This document shows, in pieces, positions 8,792 to 17,326 of a stretch of DNA of 64,000 bases. Below the pieces are notes generated by a model. It did not search any database and was not told where the DNA came from. It worked only from the letters and a program-made list of their open reading frames with translations. Every line of letters starts with the position of its first letter. Positions within the stretch are counted from its first letter, which is position 1. The position numbers and the translations under genes were made by a program. Source of the stretch: an uncultured Acidobacteriota bacterium (GTDB taxonomy: Bacteria; Acidobacteriota; Terriglobia; Bryobacterales; Bryobacteraceae); NCBI GenBank assembly GCA_902826605.1, contig CADEFM010000005.1, forward strand, positions 286,298-350,297. The letters are read 5' to 3'.

Positions 8792-8871
8792 ACTCCCGGA
8801 TTTCTCCTCTGTCCGGCGAACTGACAAAAGGGGCGCTTGCGGAATGTCATGCTAGAATCGCATCCGGGAGT
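8792..8871. repeat. Inverted repeat flanking a -10-like element
   Basis: ACTCCCGGAT at 8792-8801 is exactly complementary to ATCCGGGAGT at 8862-8871. Between the arms, at 8853-8858, is TAGAAT, a plausible -10 for the rightward hydrolase gene starting at 8896. The arms could be paired operator half-sites or the foot of an mRNA structure; the 60-base spacing does not suit a simple terminator. Confidence 0.3.
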
Positions 8872-8895
8872 GAGTTACCGCAGGCGTCAACGCGC

Positions 8896-10695
8896 ATGAA
8901 AACATCCACAAAAAGCACAATGGACACCGAACTGGCGTCCGTGGTGGAGGCATCCAAGAGGCTCGTGGTCGTGGTTCATGGGCTCGGCAAGTCCCTTTTC
9001 ATCCAAGATGTTTTCGTCGCCGTTCGAGAAGTGTTTGAGGATGCGGACGTCATGACGCTGAAGTACGATAGCAGTCTTTGGTCGCATCAAACCGCACCGG
9101 AACTTGCCGAGTTCTTGGCACGGCGTATTGGCGATCAGTGGGCGCGGCGGCGTGACCAGGGGCATCCCTATGAAGCGATCACTCTGGTTGGCCATAGTAT
9201 CGGGGTGCTCTTGATCCGCGCCGCATTCCTGATGGCCATGGGATCTCAATTTACATCGCAACCCTACGGAGGAACCAAGGACTGGGGGACATGCGTCGAC
9301 CGAATTGTTTCCTTAGCCGGACTGAACAACGGATGGGCTCACCCCAAGGTGGGATTATTGCACGCGCCCTTTCTGCATCTCTTGCGATTCGCCGCGGATG
9401 CTCTGGGCAAGGCGGAGTATCTCTTGTCCGTGGCCGAAGGCGCGCCGTTCATCGTAGATCTTCGGCTCCACTGGCTGGAGAAGGCCCCGCAGATTACGCC
9501 TAAACTGATTCACCTTCGCGGCAATGCTCCTGACCTGATTACCAGCACGGACACCGATGGGGACCTCTTTTTGGTTCCTGACGTCAAAGGCCGCATTATT
9601 GAAAGGACCGCACACCTCAACGTTGCCGTTCATAACAAGGAAACAGCCGAGGCTATCTGGATGGCATACTCGCGGATTCCGTCCCTTTGGAATTGGATTC
9701 GGCATCCCATTCAATCATCACAGCAGTATTTCAACGTTTTCGCTTTCAACTGGCTCCTGGTGGACGACAGGAACACGCAGGACAGTGTATTCCAAGAACG
9801 CAAGAAGGAGCTTACAGACGCGCTAGGAGCGGGAGCGCATGCATCCCACGCGTCATTCCGGCCTCCCATTCAGGACAAGTCCATTAAGACCGTGGTGATG
9901 ATCAGGCACGGCATTCGAGACTTCGCCAGCGGATGGCCAAACCAACTGGCCACTGAAATCGCAAAGCAAACAAGTTCACCCGTGCATGCGGACGCCACAG
10001 GGTACCAGCGTTTCTCCATGTTTCAATTCCTAATTCCAGGGGCGCGCAGAGCGAAAGTCCGGCTGCTGATGGCCGAGTATACGAGGCATCGCGTGAAGTA
10101 TCCCGAAGCGGAATTTTGCTATTTCGGGCATAGTTATGGAACTTACCTGCTCGCAAAGGCTTTAATCAGTCATCAGAGCTGCAAGTTCAATCGCATCGCA
10201 TTCGGTGGATCGGTGGTTTGTACGGATTTTGATTGGAATGCGGTCGTCGATGAAGACCATGCAAAGAAAATTTTGAACATCCGCGCTGATTCCGATTTGA
10301 CCGTGGCGCTTTTCCCTGGAAGCTTTGAAAGATTGAGAATCTTCCTGAACCAGGAGCAACCCAGAATCTGGAGCGACGTACTCGGCTTTGCCGGAGTTCA
10401 TGGTTTTGCGAAAGGAGCGGGGACTGCGGTCACGAACATTTTGATCCCGGGCGATCATGGCGCGTCCACCGAGACCAAAAGGCACCAGGCGATAGCGGAG
10501 TTCCTGTTGGGGAAGGACGGAAGTATGACTTCCGAGTCCGCAGCCCTGCGCCGCATTACAAAATTCGCCGGGAACCTGTCGTTTTTGATTGTGGGGTTCC
10601 TGATTGCGGGCGTGATATGGGGATTAATCTCCACCAGCCCAATGTGGGCGGCCGTATTTCTCTTCGTGGGGGTTGTGCTCTTGCATCTGGTCTGA
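8896..10695 (+). CDS. Tandem alpha/beta-hydrolase protein with C-terminal membrane anchor
   Basis: 599 residues; I do not recognise a named family. Two alpha/beta-hydrolase-like units are visible. The first (about residues 20-260) has RLVVVVHGLGKS as the strand-3/oxyanion loop and LVGHSIG with nucleophile S101; D219-D223 and H240 or H246 could complete a triad. The second (about 325-525) repeats the plan with TVVMIRHGIRD and CYFGHSYG (S413), with a late histidine in IPGDHGAS. The last 45 residues form two hydrophobic helices, placing a membrane anchor at the C-terminus. There is no signal peptide, so the catalytic parts probably face the cytoplasm. Duplication of a lipase/esterase-like domain in one chain is unusual. 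It is divergent from a NarL-type regulator and its stop is 3 bases from the convergent accC stop. An esterase, lipase or thioesterase role is inference. Confidence 0.72.
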   Translation: MKTSTKSTMDTELASVVEASKRLVVVVHGLGKSLFIQDVFVAVREVFEDADVMTLKYDSSLWSHQTAPELAEFLARRIGDQWARRRDQGHPYEAITLVGHSIGVLLIRAAFLMAMGSQFTSQPYGGTKDWGTCVDRIVSLAGLNNGWAHPKVGLLHAPFLHLLRFAADALGKAEYLLSVAEGAPFIVDLRLHWLEKAPQITPKLIHLRGNAPDLITSTDTDGDLFLVPDVKGRIIERTAHLNVAVHNKETAEAIWMAYSRIPSLWNWIRHPIQSSQQYFNVFAFNWLLVDDRNTQDSVFQERKKELTDALGAGAHASHASFRPPIQDKSIKTVVMIRHGIRDFASGWPNQLATEIAKQTSSPVHADATGYQRFSMFQFLIPGARRAKVRLLMAEYTRHRVKYPEAEFCYFGHSYGTYLLAKALISHQSCKFNRIAFGGSVVCTDFDWNAVVDEDHAKKILNIRADSDLTVALFPGSFERLRIFLNQEQPRIWSDVLGFAGVHGFAKGAGTAVTNILIPGDHGASTETKRHQAIAEFLLGKDGSMTSESAALRRITKFAGNLSFLIVGFLIAGVIWGLISTSPMWAAVFLFVGVVLLHLV

Positions 10696-10698
10696 AAT

Positions 10699-12072
10699 TC
10701 ATGGTTTCTTGTCGGGCACCAGCCCAGTTCGCGCCAGAAAACCAGTGTCGATTTTTCCCGAAGCGAAGTCGGGGTGGTTGAGGATGCGCTGGTGCAACGG
10801 TATGGACGTGTAGATGCCCTCTACCACGAACATGTCCAGCGCGCGCTTCATGCGGGCGATTGCTTCCGTCCGGGTAGCCCCGTGCGCGATGAGCTTGGCG
10901 ACCAGCGAATCGTAGTAGGGAGGGATGACGCCGTCCTGATACGCCGCAGTGTCCACGCGGATGCCCGCGCCACCCGGCAGATTTAGCCCGGTGATGCGGC
11001 CCGGCGAAGGCACCAGCGTTTCGGGGTGTTCCGCATTGATGCGGCACTCGATGGCATGGCCGCGCAGTTGCAGCAGGTGACCTGGTTCCCACGGAAGAAT
11101 CTGGTCCAGATTCTCTCCGGCGGCGATGCGGATCTGGCTCTTCACCAGATCGACACCGGTGACCATCTCGGTAACGGGGTGTTCTACCTGAATACGCGCG
11201 TTCACTTCAATGAAGTAAAGGTCGCCGTTCGCGTCCATCAGAAATTCCACGGTTCCCGCGTTGGTGTAGCCAATCGCTTTGAAGGCGGATTGGAGGGATT
11301 CCGAAATGCGCGTTCGCAGTTCCGGCGTCACGGCGGTGCTGGGCGATTCTTCGATCAGTTTTTGATGACGCCGCTGAATGGAGCACTCGCGCTCACCCAG
11401 TACTTCGACGTTTCCGTGCTGGTCCGCCAGCACCTGGAATTCGATGTGGCGCGGATTCTCCAGAAGCTTTTCCATGTACATCGCTCCGTTGGAAAAAGCG
11501 GCGGAAGCTTCCGCCTCCGCTTGGGCCAGCAGGTTGGGCAGGTCTGCGGCGTTGCGCACGATGCGCATGCCCCGGCCACCACCACCCGCGGACGCTTTCA
11601 GCATGACGGGATAACCGATCTTTTCCGCCAGTTCCAGGGCCTCCTCGGAGCTTTCCAGCACGCCTTTCGATCCGGGCAGGATCGGCACGCCGGCCTGGCT
11701 CATCGCTTCCCTTGCGATCTGCTTCAGGCCCATCTGCCGGATGACGGAGGCCTTTGGACCTATAAACGTCAAGCCAGAGGTTTCGCACACTTCCGCGAAG
11801 TCGGCGTTCTCGGAAAGGAATCCGTAGCCGGGATGCACTGCGTCGGCGTTGGTGATTTCCGCGGCGCTGATGACGGCCGGAAGATCCAGGTAACTCTTGG
11901 AACTCTTGGCGGGGCCGATGCAAATAGCCTCATCGGCAAAACGCGTGTGGAGGCTATGGCGGTCCGCTTCCGAATAGACGGCCACCGTGCGGATGCCCAT
12001 CTCCTTACAGGCGCAAATAATGCGCAGGGCGATTTCGCCGCGATTGGCGATCAGGATCTTGTTGAATGTCAT
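10699..12072 (-). CDS. accC: Biotin carboxylase subunit of acetyl-CoA carboxylase
   Basis: 457 residues from the ATG at 12072 ([15 protein letters not shown]), which follows the accB stop by one base; the longer reading upstream only overlaps accB. ATP-grasp features are complete: the N-terminal domain with [15 protein letters not shown], the glycine loop [10 protein letters not shown], the [14 protein letters not shown] segment, [16 protein letters not shown] with the catalytic and metal-binding residues, and the C-terminal ECRINAE region. It carboxylates the biotin on AccB with ATP and bicarbonate, the first half of malonyl-CoA synthesis for fatty acids. The carboxyltransferase genes accA and accD are not in the window. 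Order pepQ-accB-accC on one strand resembles the arrangement known from Firmicutes, without efp. Confidence 0.97.
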   Translation of the reverse strand: MTFNKILIANRGEIALRIICACKEMGIRTVAVYSEADRHSLHTRFADEAICIGPAKSSKSYLDLPAVISAAEITNADAVHPGYGFLSENADFAEVCETSGLTFIGPKASVIRQMGLKQIAREAMSQAGVPILPGSKGVLESSEEALELAEKIGYPVMLKASAGGGGRGMRIVRNAADLPNLLAQAEAEASAAFSNGAMYMEKLLENPRHIEFQVLADQHGNVEVLGERECSIQRRHQKLIEESPSTAVTPELRTRISESLQSAFKAIGYTNAGTVEFLMDANGDLYFIEVNARIQVEHPVTEMVTGVDLVKSQIRIAAGENLDQILPWEPGHLLQLRGHAIECRINAEHPETLVPSPGRITGLNLPGGAGIRVDTAAYQDGVIPPYYDSLVAKLIAHGATRTEAIARMKRALDMFVVEGIYTSIPLHQRILNHPDFASGKIDTGFLARTGLVPDKKP

Positions 12073-12073
12073 G

Positions 12074-12520
12074 CTAACGGCGTATGGCGAACAGAGCTTC
12101 TCCGTACTCCACGGGCCGCCCATTTTCGACGAGCTTCGCCGCGACGACGCCTGAAATCTCGGCCTCGATTTCATTCATCAGCTTCATCGATTCGATAATG
12201 CACAGCACTTGACCGGCTTCCACTCGGTCGCCCACCTTTACGAAGGGTGGCGCTTCGGGCTTGGGGCAATCGTAGTAAGTCCCCACGATGGGCGACTTCA
12301 CCAGCGTTTCATTTGGATCGGGAGCCGCAGGTTTGGCAGGAGGCGGGGAAGTTGGGGCTGCGGGCGCGGATGGAGTGGCGGGAACGGCGGACTCCATCCA
12401 TTCACGCTCGGTCGGTCCGCGGCGGAGCCGCAGGCGATTTTCGCCACGCTGCACTTCCATTTCGTGCACGCCACTGGCATGGAAGATCGCCAGAATTTCT
12501 TCGATTTCTTTGATGGTCAT
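12074..12520 (-). CDS. accB: Biotin carboxyl carrier protein of acetyl-CoA carboxylase
   Basis: 148 residues from the ATG at 12520, since [13 protein letters not shown] is the normal AccB beginning. It has the three standard parts: an N-terminal helical region ending about residue 42, a Pro/Ala-rich linker (about 45-70), and a biotinyl domain in which [11 protein letters not shown] holds the biotinylated K113. The [16 protein letters not shown] thumb insertion marks true AccB rather than a pyruvate-carboxylase-type domain. It carries carboxybiotin between AccC and the carboxyltransferase. It starts 16 bases after pepQ and its stop is one base before accC, so translation of accB and accC is probably coupled. 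Confidence 0.97.
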   Translation of the reverse strand: MTIKEIEEILAIFHASGVHEMEVQRGENRLRLRRGPTEREWMESAVPATPSAPAAPTSPPPAKPAAPDPNETLVKSPIVGTYYDCPKPEAPPFVKVGDRVEAGQVLCIIESMKLMNEIEAEISGVVAAKLVENGRPVEYGEALFAIRR

Positions 12521-12536
12521 TATGAGACGGAACCCA

Positions 12537-13610
12537 CTATATTCGAATAAAATCTTTGGAGGTGGGGGTGAGCACCTCGCAGCCATTCTTAGTCACGAGC
12601 ACAGTATCTTCAATCCGGATGCCGGCCAAGCCCTCCACATAAACGCCAGGTTCGATGGTGATGGCCATGCCTGCTTGCAGGCGCGTTTTGTCCTTCTTGC
12701 CAATGCGGGGAAGCTCGTGGATTTCCAAGCCCAGGCCGTGACCGGTAGAATGGACAAATTCGCGGTCGAGCTTGTGTGTTTTCAGAACCGCGCGTGTGGC
12801 GCCGTCCACTTTGCCTGCTGTGGTCCCGGCACGTACGGCTGCGATCCCCGCCAGTTGCGCTTCCAGCACCGCACGGTACATCTCGAGTATTTTCTTCGGC
12901 GGAGCGCCCATGTGAACCACGCGCGTCATGTCGCTGGCGTAGCCTTCCAGGAACGTACCCATATCGATCAATAGTAATTCATTCGCCCCAACACGGCGCG
13001 CGGACGGATGAGCATGCGGGCGAGCCGAGTTCGGGCCCGCGGCCACGATGGTGTCGAAAGACGATTTCTCCGCACCGAGCTTCTTTTGCTGGAAATCGAT
13101 CTCCGCCGCGATGTCCCGCTCAGTAACACCTGGGCGCAGACGTTTCAGTACGTTCGCCAAGGCGTCCGAGTTAATCCGAACGCTTTGCCGGATTAATGCG
13201 ATTTCGTCATCCGACTTGATCATCCGCCGCTCCTCGACAATCCTGCCAACCGGCACCAGCGATGCCCCCAAAGGCAGAGTTTCCTTGAGCTTGGCGAAAT
13301 CTTCGTAGTGCGTCCAGGCGGATTCGAAGCCGATCTTGCGGAGGCGCTTCTGTTTAAAGATCTTGACGACCCCGGCCGTCAGGGGTCCTTTGATAACATG
13401 GCTTTTACCGGGAATGCTTTTGGTAACGAGGGCGTAACGGGGGTCCGTGAAGAAGTGCGTCTCCCCGGGCAACATGAGGAGCATGCCATTGGACCCGTTG
13501 TATCCGGAAAGATAACGGACATTGGCCGGCGAAGTAACCAGAAGGGCGTCGGCTTTCAGTTCGGGTAGCCGGGCAGCCACATCCCGGCGGCGCTGTTCGA
13601 TTTCGGTCAA
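12537..13610 (-). CDS. M24B Xaa-Pro aminopeptidase/dipeptidase
   Basis: 357 residues from a TTG at 13610. The N-terminal creatinase-like domain (to about 125) has DALLVTSPANVRYLSGYNG. The C-terminal pita-bread domain carries the five metal ligands in LLIDMGTFLEGYASDMTR (two Asp), HSTGHGLGLEIHE (His), IEPGVYVEG (Glu) and GIRIEDTV (Glu). Role: cytoplasmic dinuclear-metal removal of residues N-terminal to proline. It is the first gene of an apparent pepQ-accB-accC operon. TAAACT on the minus strand (13622-13617) lies just 6 bases before the TTG, with no Shine-Dalgarno, hinting at a leaderless operon transcript. Aminopeptidase and prolidase cannot be told apart by eye. Confidence 0.92.
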   Translation of the reverse strand: MTEIEQRRRDVAARLPELKADALLVTSPANVRYLSGYNGSNGMLLMLPGETHFFTDPRYALVTKSIPGKSHVIKGPLTAGVVKIFKQKRLRKIGFESAWTHYEDFAKLKETLPLGASLVPVGRIVEERRMIKSDDEIALIRQSVRINSDALANVLKRLRPGVTERDIAAEIDFQQKKLGAEKSSFDTIVAAGPNSARPHAHPSARRVGANELLLIDMGTFLEGYASDMTRVVHMGAPPKKILEMYRAVLEAQLAGIAAVRAGTTAGKVDGATRAVLKTHKLDREFVHSTGHGLGLEIHELPRIGKKDKTRLQAGMAITIEPGVYVEGLAGIRIEDTVLVTKNGCEVLTPTSKDFIRI

Positions 13611-13616
13611 TCTTTG

Positions 13617-13622
13617 AGTTTA
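13617..13622 (-). promoter_or_regulatory. -10-like TAAACT six bases before the pepQ-acc operon start
   Basis: Minus-strand TAAACT, then CAAAGA, then the TTG start at 13610. The spacing puts a transcription start at or next to the start codon. It is part of a recurring pattern in this window. Confidence 0.35.
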
Positions 13623-13710
13623 GCGCGGCTGGGCGACGAAGAGAGAAGTGATGGCAACGAACTCTCCGGACGAGCCGTCTAAATCGATGAATCTGGCTGA
13701 AGCCCTTGAG

Positions 13711-13716
13711 TATAAT
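13711..13716 (+). promoter_or_regulatory. Consensus -10 box TATAAT upstream of the DsbA-like gene
   Basis: A perfect TATAAT lies 16 bases before the ATG at 13733, in the divergent gap to the pepQ-acc operon. No convincing -35 hexamer is seen. Confidence 0.45.
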
Positions 13717-13732
13717 AAAACTCAGGCCCTCC

Positions 13733-14731
13733 ATGAAATTCCTAGTTACACTTCTCTTTGTCAGCGTCACGCTCCTGGGTCAAACTGCCCCTGGAGCCAA
13801 ATCCGCGTTCGATAAAGCCACGCTTGAAACGTATCTGCGGTACTCCGAGCTGTGGATTCCGCAAGTTACCGTTAAGATCGACGACCCCGCGCCCTCCACC
13901 ATACTCAATGGTTTCTCCGAAGTGTGGGTTCATCTTTCCTATAACGGCCAGACCAAGGACGAGCAGTATTACGTCTCGCGCGATGGAAAGAACGTCATGA
14001 GGGGCAGCGCATTCCATATCGATCAAAGCCCCTTTCAGTCGAACGTCAATCTTCTGAAGGAAGAAACGCAGCCTAGTTTTGGGGCGGGCGCGGGCGCACC
14101 TGTGACGCTAGTGATCTTCGGAGATTTCCAGTGTCCCGTCTGCCAGAAGGAAAATTTGGAACTGCGCAAGAATTTGCCAGCGGCCTTCGGAGACAAGGTC
14201 CGCGTGTATTTCAACGATTACCCGCTGAAGCCCATCCATCCATGGGCGATGAAGGCCTCGGTGTACGGCCGCTGCGCCTATAAAGAGAGCCAGGAGACCT
14301 TCTGGAACTATCACGATTGGATTTACGAAAAGCAGAACGGAATCACACTCGAGAACCTGGACGCGAAGGTGCAGGAATTCGCTAAGGAAAAGAACGCGGA
14401 TGGAGCCAAGCTGACGGCATGCGCGGCCGACAAAGCTGCTACCGACGACGTCGAGCGCAATATCGCCATGGGACATAGCCTTTCCGTGAATGCGACGCCA
14501 ACCATGTTTATCAACGGCCGGAAAATGGAAGGCGCCATGGATTGGAACATCCTTTCGCAACTGCTACAAATCGAAATCAACCACGCCGAAGAGATTGCGA
14601 AAGCCGCGAAGGCCGCAGGCCTGGTTCAGCCTGCACCGGCCGAGAATGGGTCCTCGCAAACTGCCAGCGCTAGCCAGGGGGACGATAAGTGCTGTGTGGT
14701 GGAGATGCCTAAGTTAGGTGGTAAGAAATAA
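13733..14731 (+). CDS. Exported DsbA-like thioredoxin-fold protein
   Basis: 332 residues from the ATG at 13733, which opens a signal peptide (MKFLVTLLFVSVTLLGQTAP); the upstream ATG at 13706 would bury it. Residues about 25-110 form an uncharacterised beta-rich N-terminal part. The thioredoxin fold begins at GAPVTLVIFGDFQCPVCQKEN, with active-site C134/C137 (CPVC), and has an inserted helical domain and the cis-Pro loop NATPTMFINGRKMEG, as in the DsbA/DsbG-like thioredoxin_4 group. Family role: periplasmic disulfide formation, isomerisation or reduction. The tail beyond residue 300 is Ala/Ser-rich and ends DDKCCVVEMPKLGGKK, adding a vicinal Cys pair outside the fold. No DsbB or VKOR partner is adjacent. 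It is followed 5 bases later by the M28 peptidase and is likely co-transcribed. Confidence 0.87.
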   Translation: MKFLVTLLFVSVTLLGQTAPGAKSAFDKATLETYLRYSELWIPQVTVKIDDPAPSTILNGFSEVWVHLSYNGQTKDEQYYVSRDGKNVMRGSAFHIDQSPFQSNVNLLKEETQPSFGAGAGAPVTLVIFGDFQCPVCQKENLELRKNLPAAFGDKVRVYFNDYPLKPIHPWAMKASVYGRCAYKESQETFWNYHDWIYEKQNGITLENLDAKVQEFAKEKNADGAKLTACAADKAATDDVERNIAMGHSLSVNATPTMFINGRKMEGAMDWNILSQLLQIEINHAEEIAKAAKAAGLVQPAPAENGSSQTASASQGDDKCCVVEMPKLGGKK

Positions 14732-14736
14732 ATCTT

Positions 14737-16557
14737 ATGCGGCGGCAACATCGAAATCTGGCTGGTTTATTGTTCGTGTGCCCGCTATGGGTAGCTGCCG
14801 CCGTTATTAGTCCTGAAACTTACCTCAACCACATCAAGTACCTGGCGTCACCGGAATTGAAAGGCCGTGCGACAGGATCGCCCGAGCTCGAAAAAGCCGC
14901 ATCCTATATCGCGGCGCAATTCAAATCCTTTGGACTGAAACCGGTGGACGGCAAGAATTTCGAGCTGGCATTTCCGGCGGAACTGGACGCCAAAATCGGA
15001 CCGAACAATTCGCTAAGCGCCGTGGAGTCTGGCCGGAAGGTTGAGTTTAGGGAAGGGCGTGATTTTGAACCGTTTACCTTTTCCACCGTCGGCAAATTTT
15101 CCGGGGGCGTAGTATTTGCTGGCTACGGGATCACGGCCAAGGAATACAATTACGACGATTACGCGGGCGTGAATGCGAACGGGAAGATCGTGCTGATTCT
15201 TCGCCACGAGCCCCAGGAAGACAACGGAGACAGCGTTTTCGACGGCAAGAAGCAGACCTCACACGCTGAGTTCGTCAGCAAGATGGTCAATGCCAAAATG
15301 CATGGCGCGCGGGGAGTCATTTGGGTGAACGACATGGCTTCGCATGCGGGCTCGGACAGACTGGAAAAGTTCGGCATGGGTTCGGGTCCGCGCGACGGCG
15401 GGGTGTTCTTCCTGCAGATGTCAGCCGCCGCAGCCGAGCGCTGGCTGGCCGCCGAAGGCCGCGACCTGAAACAGATCACCGAGGAGATCGACCGCGACTT
15501 GAAGCCGCGTTCCTTTGCGCTCCCCAAAGTTCAAGTAGAACTGTCAGTGGACTTGATCCGCGAGAGCAAGAACGTGCACAACGTCGCAGCTTATCTGCCG
15601 GGCAAGACCAACGAGTACATTATCCTCGGTGCGCATTACGATCATCTAGGTTTGGGGGACCAGCATTCGCTTGCTCCACGGCAGCGCGGGACCGTTCATC
15701 CTGGCGCGGATGACAACGCCTCCGGCACTTCAGGTGTGATCGAACTGGCGCGGTGGTTTTCGAAACAATCACAGCCTCGGCGTGGGATTCTTTTCATGAC
15801 ATACGCGGGTGAGGAACTGGGGTTACTTGGCAGCTCTTGGTACGCAAATCATCCGGCGCTGCCGCTGGAAAACGCCGTCGCGATGATCAATCTGGATATG
15901 ATCGGGCGCGCCAGGGAAGGCAAGGTGTTCTTGAGCGGGGTGCAAACGGGTTCGACGTTCGCCCAGCTTCTGGAAAGCGTGAAGATCCCCGAGGGCTTGA
16001 AATTGGATCCCACGGGCCGTAATTCCGGCAGCAATATGAATGACGCAAGCGACCACGCGTCCTTCAGCGCCAAGCAAGTGCCTGTATTGTTCTTCTTCTC
16101 AGGGCTGCATGCGGATTATCACAAGCCAGGCGATACCGCCGATAAGATTGAAGCAGGCAATGCAACCAAGCTTCTGGAGTACGTCGCAGATTTCACGGAA
16201 CGGCTGTCGGCTGCGCCGGAGCGGCCCGTTTACGCGAAGGCCGCGCGTCCGCCAGCCCCGGTTTCGAGTGGCGGTGGAAGCCGCTCCGGTTATGGCCCCG
16301 ATTTTGGAAGCATTCCCGATTTCAACGAGCCGCCTAAGGGAGTACGTTTCGCGGATGTGCGCGAAGGCAGCCCCGCCGGCAAGGCTGGATTGAAGGCAGG
16401 CGACATCATGATCGAGTTTGGGGGCAAGGAAATCGGAAACCTTTATGATTTTACGTACACCCTGCGCGAGCATAAGCCTGGCGACATAGTACCAGTGAAA
16501 ATACTGAGAGACGGCCAGACAATTGAAGCGAAAGTACTACTCACGGAACGCCGTTAA
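14737..16557 (+). CDS. Secreted M28-family zinc peptidase with PA insert and C-terminal PDZ domain
   Basis: 606 residues. Residues 1-24 are a signal peptide. The M28 catalytic domain has its dinuclear zinc ligands in GAHYDHLG (H300), PGADDNASG (D325), AGEELGL (catalytic E359, ligand E360), INLDMIGRA (D387) and a late His in SDHASF or SGLHADYH. A PA-like segment (about 120-260) is inserted before the catalytic core, as in many bacterial aminopeptidases of this family. The last about 95 residues form a PDZ domain (GVRFADVREGSPAGKAGLKAGDIM). Family role: extracytoplasmic aminopeptidase or carboxypeptidase; the PDZ may bind peptide C-termini or tether partners. It directly follows the DsbA-like gene, which could help fold it, an inference. 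Confidence 0.93.
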   Translation: MRRQHRNLAGLLFVCPLWVAAAVISPETYLNHIKYLASPELKGRATGSPELEKAASYIAAQFKSFGLKPVDGKNFELAFPAELDAKIGPNNSLSAVESGRKVEFREGRDFEPFTFSTVGKFSGGVVFAGYGITAKEYNYDDYAGVNANGKIVLILRHEPQEDNGDSVFDGKKQTSHAEFVSKMVNAKMHGARGVIWVNDMASHAGSDRLEKFGMGSGPRDGGVFFLQMSAAAAERWLAAEGRDLKQITEEIDRDLKPRSFALPKVQVELSVDLIRESKNVHNVAAYLPGKTNEYIILGAHYDHLGLGDQHSLAPRQRGTVHPGADDNASGTSGVIELARWFSKQSQPRRGILFMTYAGEELGLLGSSWYANHPALPLENAVAMINLDMIGRAREGKVFLSGVQTGSTFAQLLESVKIPEGLKLDPTGRNSGSNMNDASDHASFSAKQVPVLFFFSGLHADYHKPGDTADKIEAGNATKLLEYVADFTERLSAAPERPVYAKAARPPAPVSSGGGSRSGYGPDFGSIPDFNEPPKGVRFADVREGSPAGKAGLKAGDIMIEFGGKEIGNLYDFTYTLREHKPGDIVPVKILRDGQTIEAKVLLTERR

Positions 16558-16587
16558 TCTGGCATACTTGGGTATCGGAGGACGTGA

Positions 16588-17181
16588 GTGACCGTGAGCA
16601 AGCTACCCCCGCTGATTTTGCACCCTTTCGCGGATACTACAGGCCCCGAAAAACTTGTTGAGAGCTCGCGCGCCAGCCTGATGCTGCAAGGTTTGCTGCC
16701 TTCTGGCGAACGCAGCCGCATGGATCTGGATCAGGCGCTGTTGGACGGCCGGTTCTGTGAGATCCGCATGCTGTTCTATGTGGGCAAAGATCTGGTGCGA
16801 TGGATCGAACAGTGTCTGGAAATGGTGGAACGTTCTTCGGAACTCCGCGGGGCCGGCTTGAACTATCAGAGCTTCGCCGCATACCTTGTGAATCGTACAC
16901 CGAAGGAAGTGGAAGCCAAACTTCGTAAATGGGGCGTGGCGGACTACCGTGCGATTTTTTCGCGTGCTCTTGGGCTGAGTGCGATTCTTGCAACCGCTCC
17001 GGACCGCACAACACTCGCCGACGAGTTTGTTCGTAACTACTATCGCTACGCCGATCAGCTTTACGTCCTACGCCAAGGCGAATCGCCCGTCGTCGACGTG
17101 TCGGGATTCAATTTCGAATTCGACATCTACGCTTCAGGCGAATATTCGCGAATGCTAGAGCGGGAGTGGGCAGAGCGCTAG
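16588..17181 (+). CDS. Conserved unknown protein
   Basis: 197 residues from a GTG at 16588, supported by GGAGG at 16577-16581 six bases upstream. No family was recognised. It looks cytoplasmic and mainly helical: no signal peptide or membrane segment, with a central helical part (RSRMDLDQALLDGRFCEIRM, VGKDLVRWIEQCLEMVERSSE) and an aromatic-rich end (FVRNYYRYADQLYVLRQGE). It sits 30 bases after the peptidase gene and 145 bases before the PIG-L gene. Clean ribosome site, normal composition and lack of a better overlapping frame support a real gene. Confidence 0.68.
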   Translation: MTVSKLPPLILHPFADTTGPEKLVESSRASLMLQGLLPSGERSRMDLDQALLDGRFCEIRMLFYVGKDLVRWIEQCLEMVERSSELRGAGLNYQSFAAYLVNRTPKEVEAKLRKWGVADYRAIFSRALGLSAILATAPDRTTLADEFVRNYYRYADQLYVLRQGESPVVDVSGFNFEFDIYASGEYSRMLEREWAER

Positions 17182-17326
17182 AAGATTGTTTGCCGCTCGG
17201 TAAGCGCTCCTGGTTCCTGTTGGTCTCGCCCAACTCTGGGCCAAGCCTCGTCCACATTATTAGGGCGCCACCAGAATCCAGAATACCGGACGAACATCAT
17301 ATAAACTAGCATTTGAGGAATACGGC

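Noticed and set aside
11026..12198. Long plus-strand open frame (390 codons) opposite accC
   Set aside because: It lies fully antisense to a certain accC/accB pair, and its translation is His/Arg/Gly-rich with no domain; it is a GC-bias shadow.
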